From the NCBI RefSeq assembly GCF_003581615.1, contig NZ_QXFH01000070.1:124001-188000 (forward strand): DNA of 64,000 bases, given 5' to 3'. Each line of letters starts with the position of its first letter. Position 1 is the first letter of the stretch. This DNA comes from Flagellimonas lutimaris (GTDB lineage Bacteria; Bacteroidota; Bacteroidia; Flavobacteriales; Flavobacteriaceae). Shown here one piece after another: positions 1 through 6,992 of this stretch. Both the position numbers and the translations under genes were made by a program. The notes beneath the pieces were generated by a model that was not told the origin of the DNA, did not search any database, and saw only the letters and a program-made list of their open reading frames with translations.

Positions 1-214
1 GATCGGCCACATTTTTTGATTGGACAATTTTCTTCTCCGGCTCACTTTTGAACGTAGAAAAAACTGGGTCTATTTTTCTTTTCCCCTCTACAAGAACCTC
101 ATCCAATTGTACTGGTTTTTTTGTTAGGGAATCTTGCGCATTTGAAACTTGCGCGTAGGACATGGTAGTCCCTAAAAGCAAAACACAAAGTTTTGCCAGT
201 GCACTTTTATTCAT
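1..214 (-). CDS. TonB-dependent receptor, N-terminal part (cut by window start)
   Basis: The minus strand from an ATG at 214 is open to the window edge (71 codons). It begins with a signal peptide (MNKSALAKLCVLLLGTTMSYAQ) followed by a QLDEVLVEGKRK stretch. That pattern, a signal peptide then a TonB-box-like 'LDEVxVxxxR', is the usual start of Bacteroidota TonB-dependent outer-membrane receptors. The plug and barrel lie outside the window, so the substrate cannot be judged. The gene directly upstream (280-696) encodes a small Cys-motif membrane protein on the same strand, with about 65 bases between them, so co-transcription is likely. The family call is an inference from the N-terminus only. 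Confidence 0.6.
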   Translation of the reverse strand, partial: MNKSALAKLCVLLLGTTMSYAQVSNAQDSLTKKPVQLDEVLVEGKRKIDPVFSTFKSEPEKKIVQSKNVAD

Positions 215-279
215 TTTTGATTTTATGTTTAAGATTATACATGTTCGACAATGTGTATTTGCCGCTTTTAACGTAAATC

Positions 280-696
280 TTAAACCATTGGGGGCTTTAT
301 AAGGGTATCGCTAAATCGATACGAATAGGAATCGGAGTAATAGAATGGGGCTATCTCATTTTCGTTGCTATCAGGGAGATTACAACCAGGTATTTCCATA
401 AAAAATACCAAAACTTCCTCCCAACCAATCACCGGCATGGGTTCATCGTCTTCCGCTTGGGCACGGAGCATTTGCATCAACATACATTTACCGTCACAAT
501 TAAGTTCCGGTTTGTCCTTGTTTTCACATAGTTGTTCAATAAACCCCTCCCTATCCAGGCTATAGTAAACATACATGGAAGAAAACCGCAGGTTGCTAAT
601 CATTATCAAAAGAATGAAAAGCGAAGAAAAGCCAACCCGCCTCGGCAAAGTATGTGAAGATTTATCCAATACTTTCTTACTTCTTAATTGAAACAA
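280..696 (-). CDS. Small membrane protein with CX8CX3C (LNCDGKC) motif
   Basis: A 138-residue protein with one hydrophobic segment near the N-terminus (about residues 22-36), then a conserved-looking block QLCENKDKPELNCDGKCML (about residues 56-74) with three cysteines spaced CX8CX3C, and a polar tail with one more Cys. The function is not recognised. The motif resembles a short metal- or disulfide-binding site in proteins that sit beside TonB receptors in flavobacteria; that association is from memory and not verified here. It lies directly upstream of the receptor at 1-214 on the same strand, which fits a joint role such as uptake of a metal or metal complex (inference). The start at 696 is the first ATG and gives a sensible cytoplasmic end. 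Confidence 0.55.
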   Translation of the reverse strand: MFQLRSKKVLDKSSHTLPRRVGFSSLFILLIMISNLRFSSMYVYYSLDREGFIEQLCENKDKPELNCDGKCMLMQMLRAQAEDDEPMPVIGWEEVLVFFMEIPGCNLPDSNENEIAPFYYSDSYSYRFSDTLIKPPMV

Positions 697-830
697 TCAG
701 CGAATTTAAGAATACCTAAGATTCTATTATGTGACCAAAGTCACTTTTATTATTTATTTGAATATTTAGCTTTAATCCCTCATTTTTACTGTCCCAAATA
801 GTTAAATTTGAAGACCTAATTTTATACACC

Positions 831-1265
831 ATGAAAAAACTTTTTTCAATCCTTATCTGTACTGTTTTGTTTTTGAGTTTCTCCTGCAAAGAGGAGAAAA
901 AAGCACCTGAAGGCTCATCACAAATGGAAGAGGTAATGGCCATCCATGATGAGGTAATGCCTAAAATGGGAACAATCGGCAAATTGGTCGGTGACCTGAA
1001 AGCAAAAGTGGACACTACGGAAATGGGGCTGAAGTATGAAGTTGCCATGAAAGACCTCCAAGATGCCAATACGGCAATGATGGATTGGATGAAGGATTTT
1101 GGTGATCGATTTAATCACGAAGAAATATTGGAAGGTAAAGAACTCACCAAAGAAAAACAGCAATGGTTGGATGAGGAAGAAGAAAAGGTAAAAGTGGTAA
1201 AGGAAAAAATCAATGGCAGTATTGCTCGTGCCGAAGCCCTGCTTGCCAAGGATTCAGTACAATAA
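831..1265 (+). CDS. Helical lipoprotein of unknown function
   Basis: A 144-residue lipoprotein. The signal peptide ends in LSFSC, giving a lipobox Cys at residue 19. The rest is highly charged and Glu/Lys rich with heptad-like spacing (residues 85-140), predicting long helices. Similar flavobacterial proteins are sometimes annotated as 'viral A-type inclusion protein', a name that carries no functional meaning. The gene stands alone, convergent with gldD: its TAA overlaps the region immediately before the gldD stop, so the two transcripts end head to head. No catalytic motif is visible. Periplasmic or outer-membrane-anchored location is inferred from the lipobox. Confidence 0.65.
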   Translation: MKKLFSILICTVLFLSFSCKEEKKAPEGSSQMEEVMAIHDEVMPKMGTIGKLVGDLKAKVDTTEMGLKYEVAMKDLQDANTAMMDWMKDFGDRFNHEEILEGKELTKEKQQWLDEEEEKVKVVKEKINGSIARAEALLAKDSVQ

Positions 1266-1823
1266 TCATTTTTTCCAACGCAAACTTTCCATAATTCTTC
1301 TAATATCATTCTGTAAATACATCGCTGCAGGAAGAATGGAATCGTAATTGGGTTTTGCGTAGAAATAAAGCGAACCTGTCACAAAGTGATTAATGCTATC
1401 GGTCACATAAAATTGCGATTGTGAAGCCGCATTACCACTTACTTCGTAGAACATTCCATACACGCTATCTTCATGGTTAATGAATGGTTGTTCCACAATA
1501 TTATCCGCTTTTACTACATGTTCATAAGATAGTTTCTGAGCGTCCACAAGTAGCGTATCCAAATTATTATTAACCGATTTGTAAGTTAGATAGATTGAAC
1601 CGTTCATCATGGGGTAGTCCAAAACCAACGAACAATCTTTGTTCTCCTTAATGTTGGAGAGCGTATTTTGGTCAAAAGTGTAAACACAGTCAGAACCAGT
1701 TTGCATATACTCCGCTGTAGGATAATCTAATCGCAACATGGCCTTGGGCTTCGGTAGCACCTCGTCTTTACAACTAACTAAAAGCGTTGCTACAATAATG
1801 AAAAACAAAATACTATGCTTCAT
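1266..1823 (-). CDS. gldD: Gliding motility lipoprotein GldD
   Basis: A 185-residue lipoprotein (lipobox LLVSC, Cys18) matching GldD: the mature protein opens with PKPKAMLRLDYPTAEY, and the C-terminus carries the NDIRRIMESL helix typical of the family. GldD is one of the lipoproteins required for gliding and for function of the type IX secretion machinery in Flavobacterium johnsoniae. The gene starts inside the last codons of gldE (11-base overlap), so the two are translationally coupled. This is the known gldE-gldD arrangement, here at the end of a mutY-ssb-gldE-gldD operon. Assignment rests on sequence and synteny. Confidence 0.9.
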   Translation of the reverse strand: MKHSILFFIIVATLLVSCKDEVLPKPKAMLRLDYPTAEYMQTGSDCVYTFDQNTLSNIKENKDCSLVLDYPMMNGSIYLTYKSVNNNLDTLLVDAQKLSYEHVVKADNIVEQPFINHEDSVYGMFYEVSGNAASQSQFYVTDSINHFVTGSLYFYAKPNYDSILPAAMYLQNDIRRIMESLRWKK

Positions 1824-3123
1824 GGGGCAATGTTACTTTTACACGTTTCAACCTTTTTTTGTCCATGCTTTCCACAATAAACTGGTAGTCCTTGAACAAT
1901 ACTTTCTCTCCTATTTTAGGGAAACTTCCTGATATTTCCAGTACAAAGCCTGCTATGGTCTCAGATTCTCCTTTTTGGCTTTCAAATTCCTCCTCTTCTT
2001 CAATTTTTACGACGCGGTAAAAGTCCTTTAGGGCTGTTTTGCCATCGAACACATAATTATAGTCGTCCAATTTGGAGAAAACGAGGTCTTCATCATCAAA
2101 CTCATCGCTAATGTCTCCTACAATTTCTTCAATAATATCTTCCAACGTTACAATTCCCGATGTTCCTCCATACTCGTCCACCACAACGGCCAAGTGATTC
2201 TTCTTATCCTGAAACTCCAACAACAAATCGTCCAGTTTTTTGTTTTCCGGAACAAAGTAAGGTTCACGAATAAGCGACATCCAGTTAAAGCTCTTCCTTT
2301 CAATATAAGGCAATAGGTCTTTCACATAAAGAACACCCATTACGTTGTCCATATTCTCAGAAAAAACTGGAATTCTGGAGTATCCGTTCCTTTTAATCTC
2401 CTGGAGCACTTCTGGAAACTTCATTTTTTCATTAAGTGCAAATATGTCAATACGTGGTCGCATTACCTGTTTTGTATCCGTGTTTCCAAAGGTTACGATT
2501 CCCTCCAGTATTTTTTGTTCTTCCTTGGTGGTATCCCCCTCAGAGGCAAGTTCCAACGCTTGGGAAAGGTGGTTTATGCTCAAGTTGGATTTTTGCCTCC
2601 CTAATTTATCCTCCATAAAAAGCGTAACGGAGCGCATCGGAGAACTCAATGGCGTAAACAGATAATTCAGTCCTTTTAAGGGAATCGCCATAAAATGAGA
2701 GAACTGTACCCGGTTACGGTTAGCATAAATTTTTGGCAGGATTTCCCCAAACATCAATATTAAAAAGGTGGCTAAAACAACTTCCAATAAAAAACGAAAG
2801 GCTCCATCAATATTCGCAAAAATTGTATTGCCAATGGAACTGAACAAGAGTACAATACCTATATTGATAGCATTATTGGTTATGAGAATGGTGGCCAATA
2901 ACTTTTTGGGCTTTGCCAGCAACTCTACAATCAATTTTCCACGAGAAGAATTGCTCTCTTGCATTTCGTTCAAATCGGTCTGGGAAAGACCGAACAGAGC
3001 AACTTCTGCAGCTGAAATCAGTCCAGAACCTGCCAACAGCAATACAAGCACGACAATTTTTAAAGTGAAAATTCCACTAAACGCTGTAAAGTAAAATGCC
3101 AAACAATAGGGCTCGGGATCCAA
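1813..3123 (-). CDS. gldE: Gliding motility-associated protein GldE (CBS/CorC family)
   Basis: A 436-residue inner-membrane protein of the hemolysin-C/CorC type. An N-terminal DUF21-like transmembrane domain (about residues 20-190) contains LISAAEVALFGLS. It is followed by paired CBS domains (about 215-345, with VMRPRIDIFAL and VVDEYGGTSGIVTLEDIIEEIVGDI) and a CorC_HlyC C-terminal domain (about 360-430). GldE overlaps GldD and is thought to act with it in gliding and surface protein export. The family includes divalent-cation-associated transporters, so a transport role is possible. It lies 27 bases after ssb on the same strand. Confidence 0.9.
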   Translation of the reverse strand: MDPEPYCLAFYFTAFSGIFTLKIVVLVLLLAGSGLISAAEVALFGLSQTDLNEMQESNSSRGKLIVELLAKPKKLLATILITNNAINIGIVLLFSSIGNTIFANIDGAFRFLLEVVLATFLILMFGEILPKIYANRNRVQFSHFMAIPLKGLNYLFTPLSSPMRSVTLFMEDKLGRQKSNLSINHLSQALELASEGDTTKEEQKILEGIVTFGNTDTKQVMRPRIDIFALNEKMKFPEVLQEIKRNGYSRIPVFSENMDNVMGVLYVKDLLPYIERKSFNWMSLIREPYFVPENKKLDDLLLEFQDKKNHLAVVVDEYGGTSGIVTLEDIIEEIVGDISDEFDDEDLVFSKLDDYNYVFDGKTALKDFYRVVKIEEEEEFESQKGESETIAGFVLEISGSFPKIGEKVLFKDYQFIVESMDKKRLKRVKVTLPHEA

Positions 3124-3150
3124 TTTAATATTGCTTTTTAAACGTTTGTT

Positions 3151-3606
3151 TTAGAATGGTAGGTCATCATCCTCTTCGGTGTTATCCATAGGTGCCGCAG
3201 GAGTCTGAGGCTGCGAAGGTTGCTGATTGGAGGGAGCACCCGAAGATTGTCCATTGGCCATACTTTCCTTCTTGGTCGTTAAAAAAGTAAAGTCCTGTAC
3301 GTGCACTTCGGTAGTATATCTCGTATTACCGTCCTCACCTTGCCATTGCCTGTTTTTTAACCGGCCCTCCACATAAACCTTGTCACCTTTACTAAGGTAT
3401 TTTTCACAAATTTCAGCGGCCTTATTGCGCACAACTATATTGTGCCAATCCGTATTGGTCACCCTTTCACCCGTTTGCCTATTGGTATAGGTCTCGTTGG
3501 TGGCCAAAGGGAATCTACCGATACAGTTTCCTCCTTCAAAATAGTGCATTTTCACTTCGTCTCCCAAATGCCCGATCAGCATTACTTTATTCAATGTTCC
3601 GCTCAT
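3151..3606 (-). CDS. ssb: Single-stranded DNA-binding protein
   Basis: A 151-residue SSB. The OB-fold occupies about residues 3-110, with MLIGHLGDEVKMHYFEGG, an NTDWHNIVVRNKAAEICEKY core and VEGRLKNRQW. A Gln/Pro-rich linker (about 115-143) leads to the acidic DDDLPF tip, the docking site for repair and replication partners. Length and architecture are normal for the bacterial family. It sits between mutY (23 bases upstream) and gldE (27 bases downstream) on the same strand, the usual flavobacterial order, so the operon mixes DNA maintenance with gliding genes. Confidence 0.95.
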   Translation of the reverse strand: MSGTLNKVMLIGHLGDEVKMHYFEGGNCIGRFPLATNETYTNRQTGERVTNTDWHNIVVRNKAAEICEKYLSKGDKVYVEGRLKNRQWQGEDGNTRYTTEVHVQDFTFLTTKKESMANGQSSGAPSNQQPSQPQTPAAPMDNTEEDDDLPF

Positions 3607-3629
3607 ATCTCTTTAATTAATCAAAAGTA

Positions 3630-4667
3630 CTAAATTTTCAATGTCTTAATAAAATCTGCTATCAAAACTGGAACTGGAAAATTATCTATTTCATTCCATT
3701 GTGTTCCTTCCTCTAATATATGAGAAGTTTTTAGGATCCAAAATTGTGTGTATAAATGTTGATGTGATAGTTTATGCACGATCGGTTCATTATTATATAA
3801 TGATAACGCATCGAATACCGGAACATCCTCTTTTTCCTTGATCAATGGCCTCAATTCTTCGGCCTGAAGCCTTTTCTCCGACTCGATCAATGGAAACTGG
3901 TACAAATTCTGCCAAATGCCCTTTCCTTTCCGTTGTTCCAAAACGGTACTTTCATTTTCATCGAGCAACACTAAATAATTAAAGTAACGATTCCTTACTC
4001 TGGTTTTGTTTTGTTTTACTGGAAGGGTGTCCACTTTATTCTCTTTCAGCGCAATACAGCTTTCTTGAAGTGGGCACAATAAACAGGAAGGCTTTTTAGG
4101 AGCACATTGTATGGCACCAAACTCCATAATACCCTGGTTATAGTCGCGTATGTTCCCTACGTCCATCACCACACGGGCGAGTTTTTTAAAATATTTGATG
4201 CCCTGGGTACTGTTAATAGGCATATCAACACCAAAATATCGGGACAAAACACGATAAACATTACCATCCACCACAGGTTCTGGCACATCAAAACAGAATG
4301 AAGCAATGGCACTGGCCGTATAATCCCCAATACCTTTTAAAGATTTCAATCCTTTATAGGTCTTCGGGAATTCTCCATGATAATCCTCCACAACCATTTT
4401 GGCCGTAGCGTGCAAATTACGGGCACGGGAGTAATAACCCAGTCCTTGCCAAAGTTTCAACACCTGCTCTTCAGGAGCGTTCGCAAGATCATAAACTGTG
4501 GGGAAAGCTTCCACAAACTTATAATAATAGGGCATTCCCTGAGCTACACGGGTCTGTTGTAGTATGATTTCCGATAGCCAAACTTTATAAGGTTCACGTG
4601 TTTGCCTCCAGGGAAGATCACGTTGATGTTCAAGATACCAAGTCAAGATTTTTTGGGCAAAATTCAT
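3630..4667 (-). CDS. mutY: A/G-specific adenine glycosylase MutY
   Basis: A 345-residue base-excision repair enzyme that removes adenine mispaired with guanine or 8-oxoguanine. The helix-hairpin-helix region LKGIGDYTASAIASFCF with the catalytic Asp (VVDGNVYRVLSRYF) is intact. The iron-sulfur loop CAPKKPSCLLCPLQESC has the exact CX6CX2CX5C spacing for a 4Fe-4S cluster. The C-terminal third (about 225-345) is the NUDIX-like domain that reads 8-oxoguanine. It is the first gene of the mutY-ssb-gldE-gldD operon and is divergent from the HU gene with a 124-base shared upstream region. Confidence 0.95.
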   Translation of the reverse strand: MNFAQKILTWYLEHQRDLPWRQTREPYKVWLSEIILQQTRVAQGMPYYYKFVEAFPTVYDLANAPEEQVLKLWQGLGYYSRARNLHATAKMVVEDYHGEFPKTYKGLKSLKGIGDYTASAIASFCFDVPEPVVDGNVYRVLSRYFGVDMPINSTQGIKYFKKLARVVMDVGNIRDYNQGIMEFGAIQCAPKKPSCLLCPLQESCIALKENKVDTLPVKQNKTRVRNRYFNYLVLLDENESTVLEQRKGKGIWQNLYQFPLIESEKRLQAEELRPLIKEKEDVPVFDALSLYNNEPIVHKLSHQHLYTQFWILKTSHILEEGTQWNEIDNFPVPVLIADFIKTLKI

Positions 4668-4748
4668 TATACAAAATAATAATGCTCAAATGTATCAGTT
4701 TATATACTTAAAATTAAAGGGTTAAAGGGAAAGATTAATTATAATGTT

Positions 4749-4756
4749 TATATTTG
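4749..4756 (+). promoter_or_regulatory. Candidate -7 box of the HU gene
   Basis: TATATTTG matches the Bacteroidota -7 consensus TAnnTTTG and lies 36 bases before the HU start codon. A clean TTG -33 element is not visible at the ideal spacing, so only the -7 box is claimed. Confidence 0.5.
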
Positions 4757-4791
4757 CAAGCCGAAAAAAATTTGAAAATTAATAAGACGAA

Positions 4792-5082
4792 ATGACGAAA
4801 GCAGATATTGTAACTAGGATCTCAGAAAAACTAGGTATTGAAAAAGGAGATGTGCAAGCGACAGTAGAATCCTTTATGGAAGAGGTAAAATCATCCTTGG
4901 AAAATGGTGATAATGTTTATTTAAGAGGTTTTGGTAGTTTTATCATCAAGACCAGAGCGGAAAAAACCGGTAGAAATATCTCTAAGAACACTACCATAAA
5001 AATTCCTGCACACAATATTCCTGCATTTAAGCCAGCCAAAGTATTTGTGGAAGGCGTAAAGACCAATGTACAAGTAAAATAA
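4792..5082 (+). CDS. hup: HU-family DNA-binding protein
   Basis: A 96-residue histone-like protein. The N-terminal helices (MTKADIVTRISEKLGI) form the dimer, and the beta-arm carries GFGSFIIKTRAEKTGRNI and the IKIPAHNIPAFKPAKVF signature with the DNA-intercalating Pro. HU bends and compacts DNA in the nucleoid. Length is normal. A 29-codon gene for a strongly basic protein follows 29 bases downstream on the same strand, and rng follows that. The gene symbol is generic, because Bacteroidota usually carry several HU/IHF paralogues. Confidence 0.93.
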   Translation: MTKADIVTRISEKLGIEKGDVQATVESFMEEVKSSLENGDNVYLRGFGSFIIKTRAEKTGRNISKNTTIKIPAHNIPAFKPAKVFVEGVKTNVQVK

Positions 5083-5111
5083 TATAATAACAACACTAAA
5101 GCAAGAGCCAT

Positions 5112-5201
5112 ATGCCGAGTGGAAAGAAAAGAAAAAGACATAAGGTAGCCACGCACAAGCGTAAGAAGCGTAGAAGAGCTAACCGACACAAGAAAAAGTA
5201 G
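5112..5201 (+). CDS. 29-residue basic ribosomal-type protein (AURKAIP1/COX24-like)
   Basis: A 29-codon ORF starting MPSGKKRKRHKVATHKRKKR; more than half of its residues are Lys, Arg or His. The pattern KRxKxxTHKRKKRRRxxRHKKK resembles the AURKAIP1/COX24 (mS38-type) short motif found in tiny ribosomal proteins of bacteria and mitochondria. A new ribosomal protein (bL38) is known from the Flavobacterium ribosome structure; whether it is this one cannot be decided here. The ORF sits between HU and rng, and its stop codon lies inside a strong terminator hairpin (5193-5224), which supports it as a real transcript end. It is too short for most gene finders. Confidence 0.75.
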   Translation: MPSGKKRKRHKVATHKRKKRRRANRHKKK

Positions 5202-5224
5202 TTGAAACAACTACTTTTTCGTTT
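5193..5224 (+). terminator. Rho-independent terminator overlapping a stop codon
   Basis: Perfect 12-base arms (5193-5204 and 5208-5219) with an AAA loop and a T-rich tail. The left arm contains the TAG stop of the 29-residue gene. It should end the HU plus small-protein transcript before rng. Confidence 0.8.
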
Positions 5225-5353
5225 TACCCTATCACGTTCTTTGACATAGAGATTCAATAAACGAATTTCAATCGGTTCGAAAAATAACCGATACTATATA
5301 TTGTTTAATCATTTATCCCAAAATTCATGTGGGATAAATAAAAATCGATTCAG

Positions 5354-6904
5354 GTGAATAGAGAATTAATAGTAAGATCTACGCCCGATGCAGTCGATTT
5401 TGCCTTACTAAAGGATGGAAAATTAGTAGAATTACACAAAGAAGAAGACAATAATAACTTTTCCGTAGGGGATATCTTCCTAGCCAAGATCAGAAAACCC
5501 GTTACAGGCCTAAATGCAGCATTTGTCAATGTAGGTTATGAAAAAGATGCGTTCCTGCATTACCATGACCTAGGCCCGCAACTATCTTCAATGTTAAAAT
5601 TCATTAAACAAGCTAGAACAGGGAAACTAAAAGATTACTCCCTGAAAAATTTTCCGTTTGAAAAAGACATTGACAAGAATGGCAGCATTAACGATGTGCT
5701 AAAAGCCAATCAGTCACTACTGGTACAAATAGTAAAAGAACCCATATCAACAAAAGGACCAAGAATCAGCTCTGAGCTTTCCATAGCCGGGCGTTTTCTG
5801 GTCATGGTACCTTTTTCCGATAGAGTCTCGGTATCACAAAAGATAGCGAGCAAGGAAGAAAAGGACAGACTTATTAGACTTGTAAAAAGTATTAAGCCCA
5901 AGGGATTTGGAGTAATTATACGTACCGTAGCAGAAGGCAAAAAGGTTGCGGAGCTGGATAAAGATCTTCAGAACTTGTTTTCCAAATGGACAAACATGTG
6001 CAAGAAATTGCAAAGGGCGTCGCATCCATCCAAAGTTTTGGTGGAACTAAACAGGGCGTCATCCATCCTTAGGGATGTCTTCAACGATTCCTTTACCGGA
6101 ATACATGTTGATGAAGAAACACTCTACAACCAAATCAAGGATTATTTGCATGAAATTGCACCTCAAAAAGAATCCATTGTAAAGTTGTACACCGGTCCGG
6201 CCCCTATTTTTGAAAAATTTGGGATAGAGCGTCAAATTAAGACCTCTTTTGGCCGAACAGCATCCATGAGCCGCGGGGCTTACCTTGTTATAGAGCACAC
6301 CGAAGCTTTGCACGTTATAGATGTAAACAGTGGTAACCGCTCTAACAAGGCAAAAAACCAAGAGGATACCGCACTCGAAGTAAACCTATTGGCTGCAACC
6401 GAAATTGCAAGACAATTACGTTTGCGCGACATGGGCGGAATCATCGTGGTAGATTTTATTGATATGACCAAAGGTGACCACAGACGAAAGTTGTATGACC
6501 ACCTTAGGGACGAAATGAAGGATGATAGGGCAAAGCATAAAATTTTGCCCCCCAGTAAATTTGGTCTTGTACAGATTACAAGACAAAGGGTTCGTCCGGA
6601 AATGAATATTAAAACCAGTGAGGAAAACCCGAACGTATCGGGTGCCGAAGTGGAAGCTCCCATCGTCTTGATTGATAAAATTCAAGTGGATTTAGAGCGA
6701 ATCCTAAAGCAAAAGGGCAAAAACAACGGAATTGTATTGAACATTCATCCGTTTATTGCCGCTTACCTTACTAAGGGATTTCCTTCTATCCGTTCCAAAT
6801 GGTTCAAAACCTATAAGAAATGGATCAAAATCCAACCTCGGGATGCCTATAAGTACCTTGAATATCATTTTAAGGACAAAGACGGCAAAACAATAAGACC
6901 ATAA
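5354..6904 (+). CDS. rng: Ribonuclease E/G family protein (RNase G)
   Basis: A 516-residue endoribonuclease of the RNase E/G family for rRNA maturation and mRNA decay. An S1-like RNA-binding domain occupies about residues 35-125, with the 5'-sensor and DNase-I-like catalytic regions after it. The metal-binding aspartates sit in HVIDVNSGN and GGIIVVDFIDM. The C-terminus is the short RNase G type, without an RNase E scaffold tail. The Zn-link CPxCxG of the E. coli enzymes is replaced by NPNVSG (residues 425-430), so both cysteines are missing. The start is GTG at 5354, chosen because the protein begins MNRELIVRS as in relatives. A terminator follows at 6909. Confidence 0.92.
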   Translation: MNRELIVRSTPDAVDFALLKDGKLVELHKEEDNNNFSVGDIFLAKIRKPVTGLNAAFVNVGYEKDAFLHYHDLGPQLSSMLKFIKQARTGKLKDYSLKNFPFEKDIDKNGSINDVLKANQSLLVQIVKEPISTKGPRISSELSIAGRFLVMVPFSDRVSVSQKIASKEEKDRLIRLVKSIKPKGFGVIIRTVAEGKKVAELDKDLQNLFSKWTNMCKKLQRASHPSKVLVELNRASSILRDVFNDSFTGIHVDEETLYNQIKDYLHEIAPQKESIVKLYTGPAPIFEKFGIERQIKTSFGRTASMSRGAYLVIEHTEALHVIDVNSGNRSNKAKNQEDTALEVNLLAATEIARQLRLRDMGGIIVVDFIDMTKGDHRRKLYDHLRDEMKDDRAKHKILPPSKFGLVQITRQRVRPEMNIKTSEENPNVSGAEVEAPIVLIDKIQVDLERILKQKGKNNGIVLNIHPFIAAYLTKGFPSIRSKWFKTYKKWIKIQPRDAYKYLEYHFKDKDGKTIRP

Positions 6905-6908
6905 TACG

Positions 6909-6940
6909 AAGCGACTCCAGCAATGGGGTCGCTTTTTTTG
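6909..6940 (+). terminator. Terminator after rng
   Basis: AAGCGACTCC pairs with GGGGTCGCTT (one T-G pair) around a 6-base loop and is followed by TTTTTTT. It stands 5 bases after the rng stop. Confidence 0.85.
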
Positions 6941-6965
6941 TTTTTACAAGTTTAGCGCAAAGCAG

Positions 6966-6973
6966 TATTTTTG
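6966..6973 (+). promoter_or_regulatory. Candidate -7 box of the glycosidase gene
   Basis: TATTTTTG fits TAnnTTTG and is 20 bases before the ATG at 6993, just after the rng terminator. No well-spaced TTG was found upstream. Confidence 0.4.
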
Positions 6974-6992
6974 ATATCCTAGCATTCTAAAA

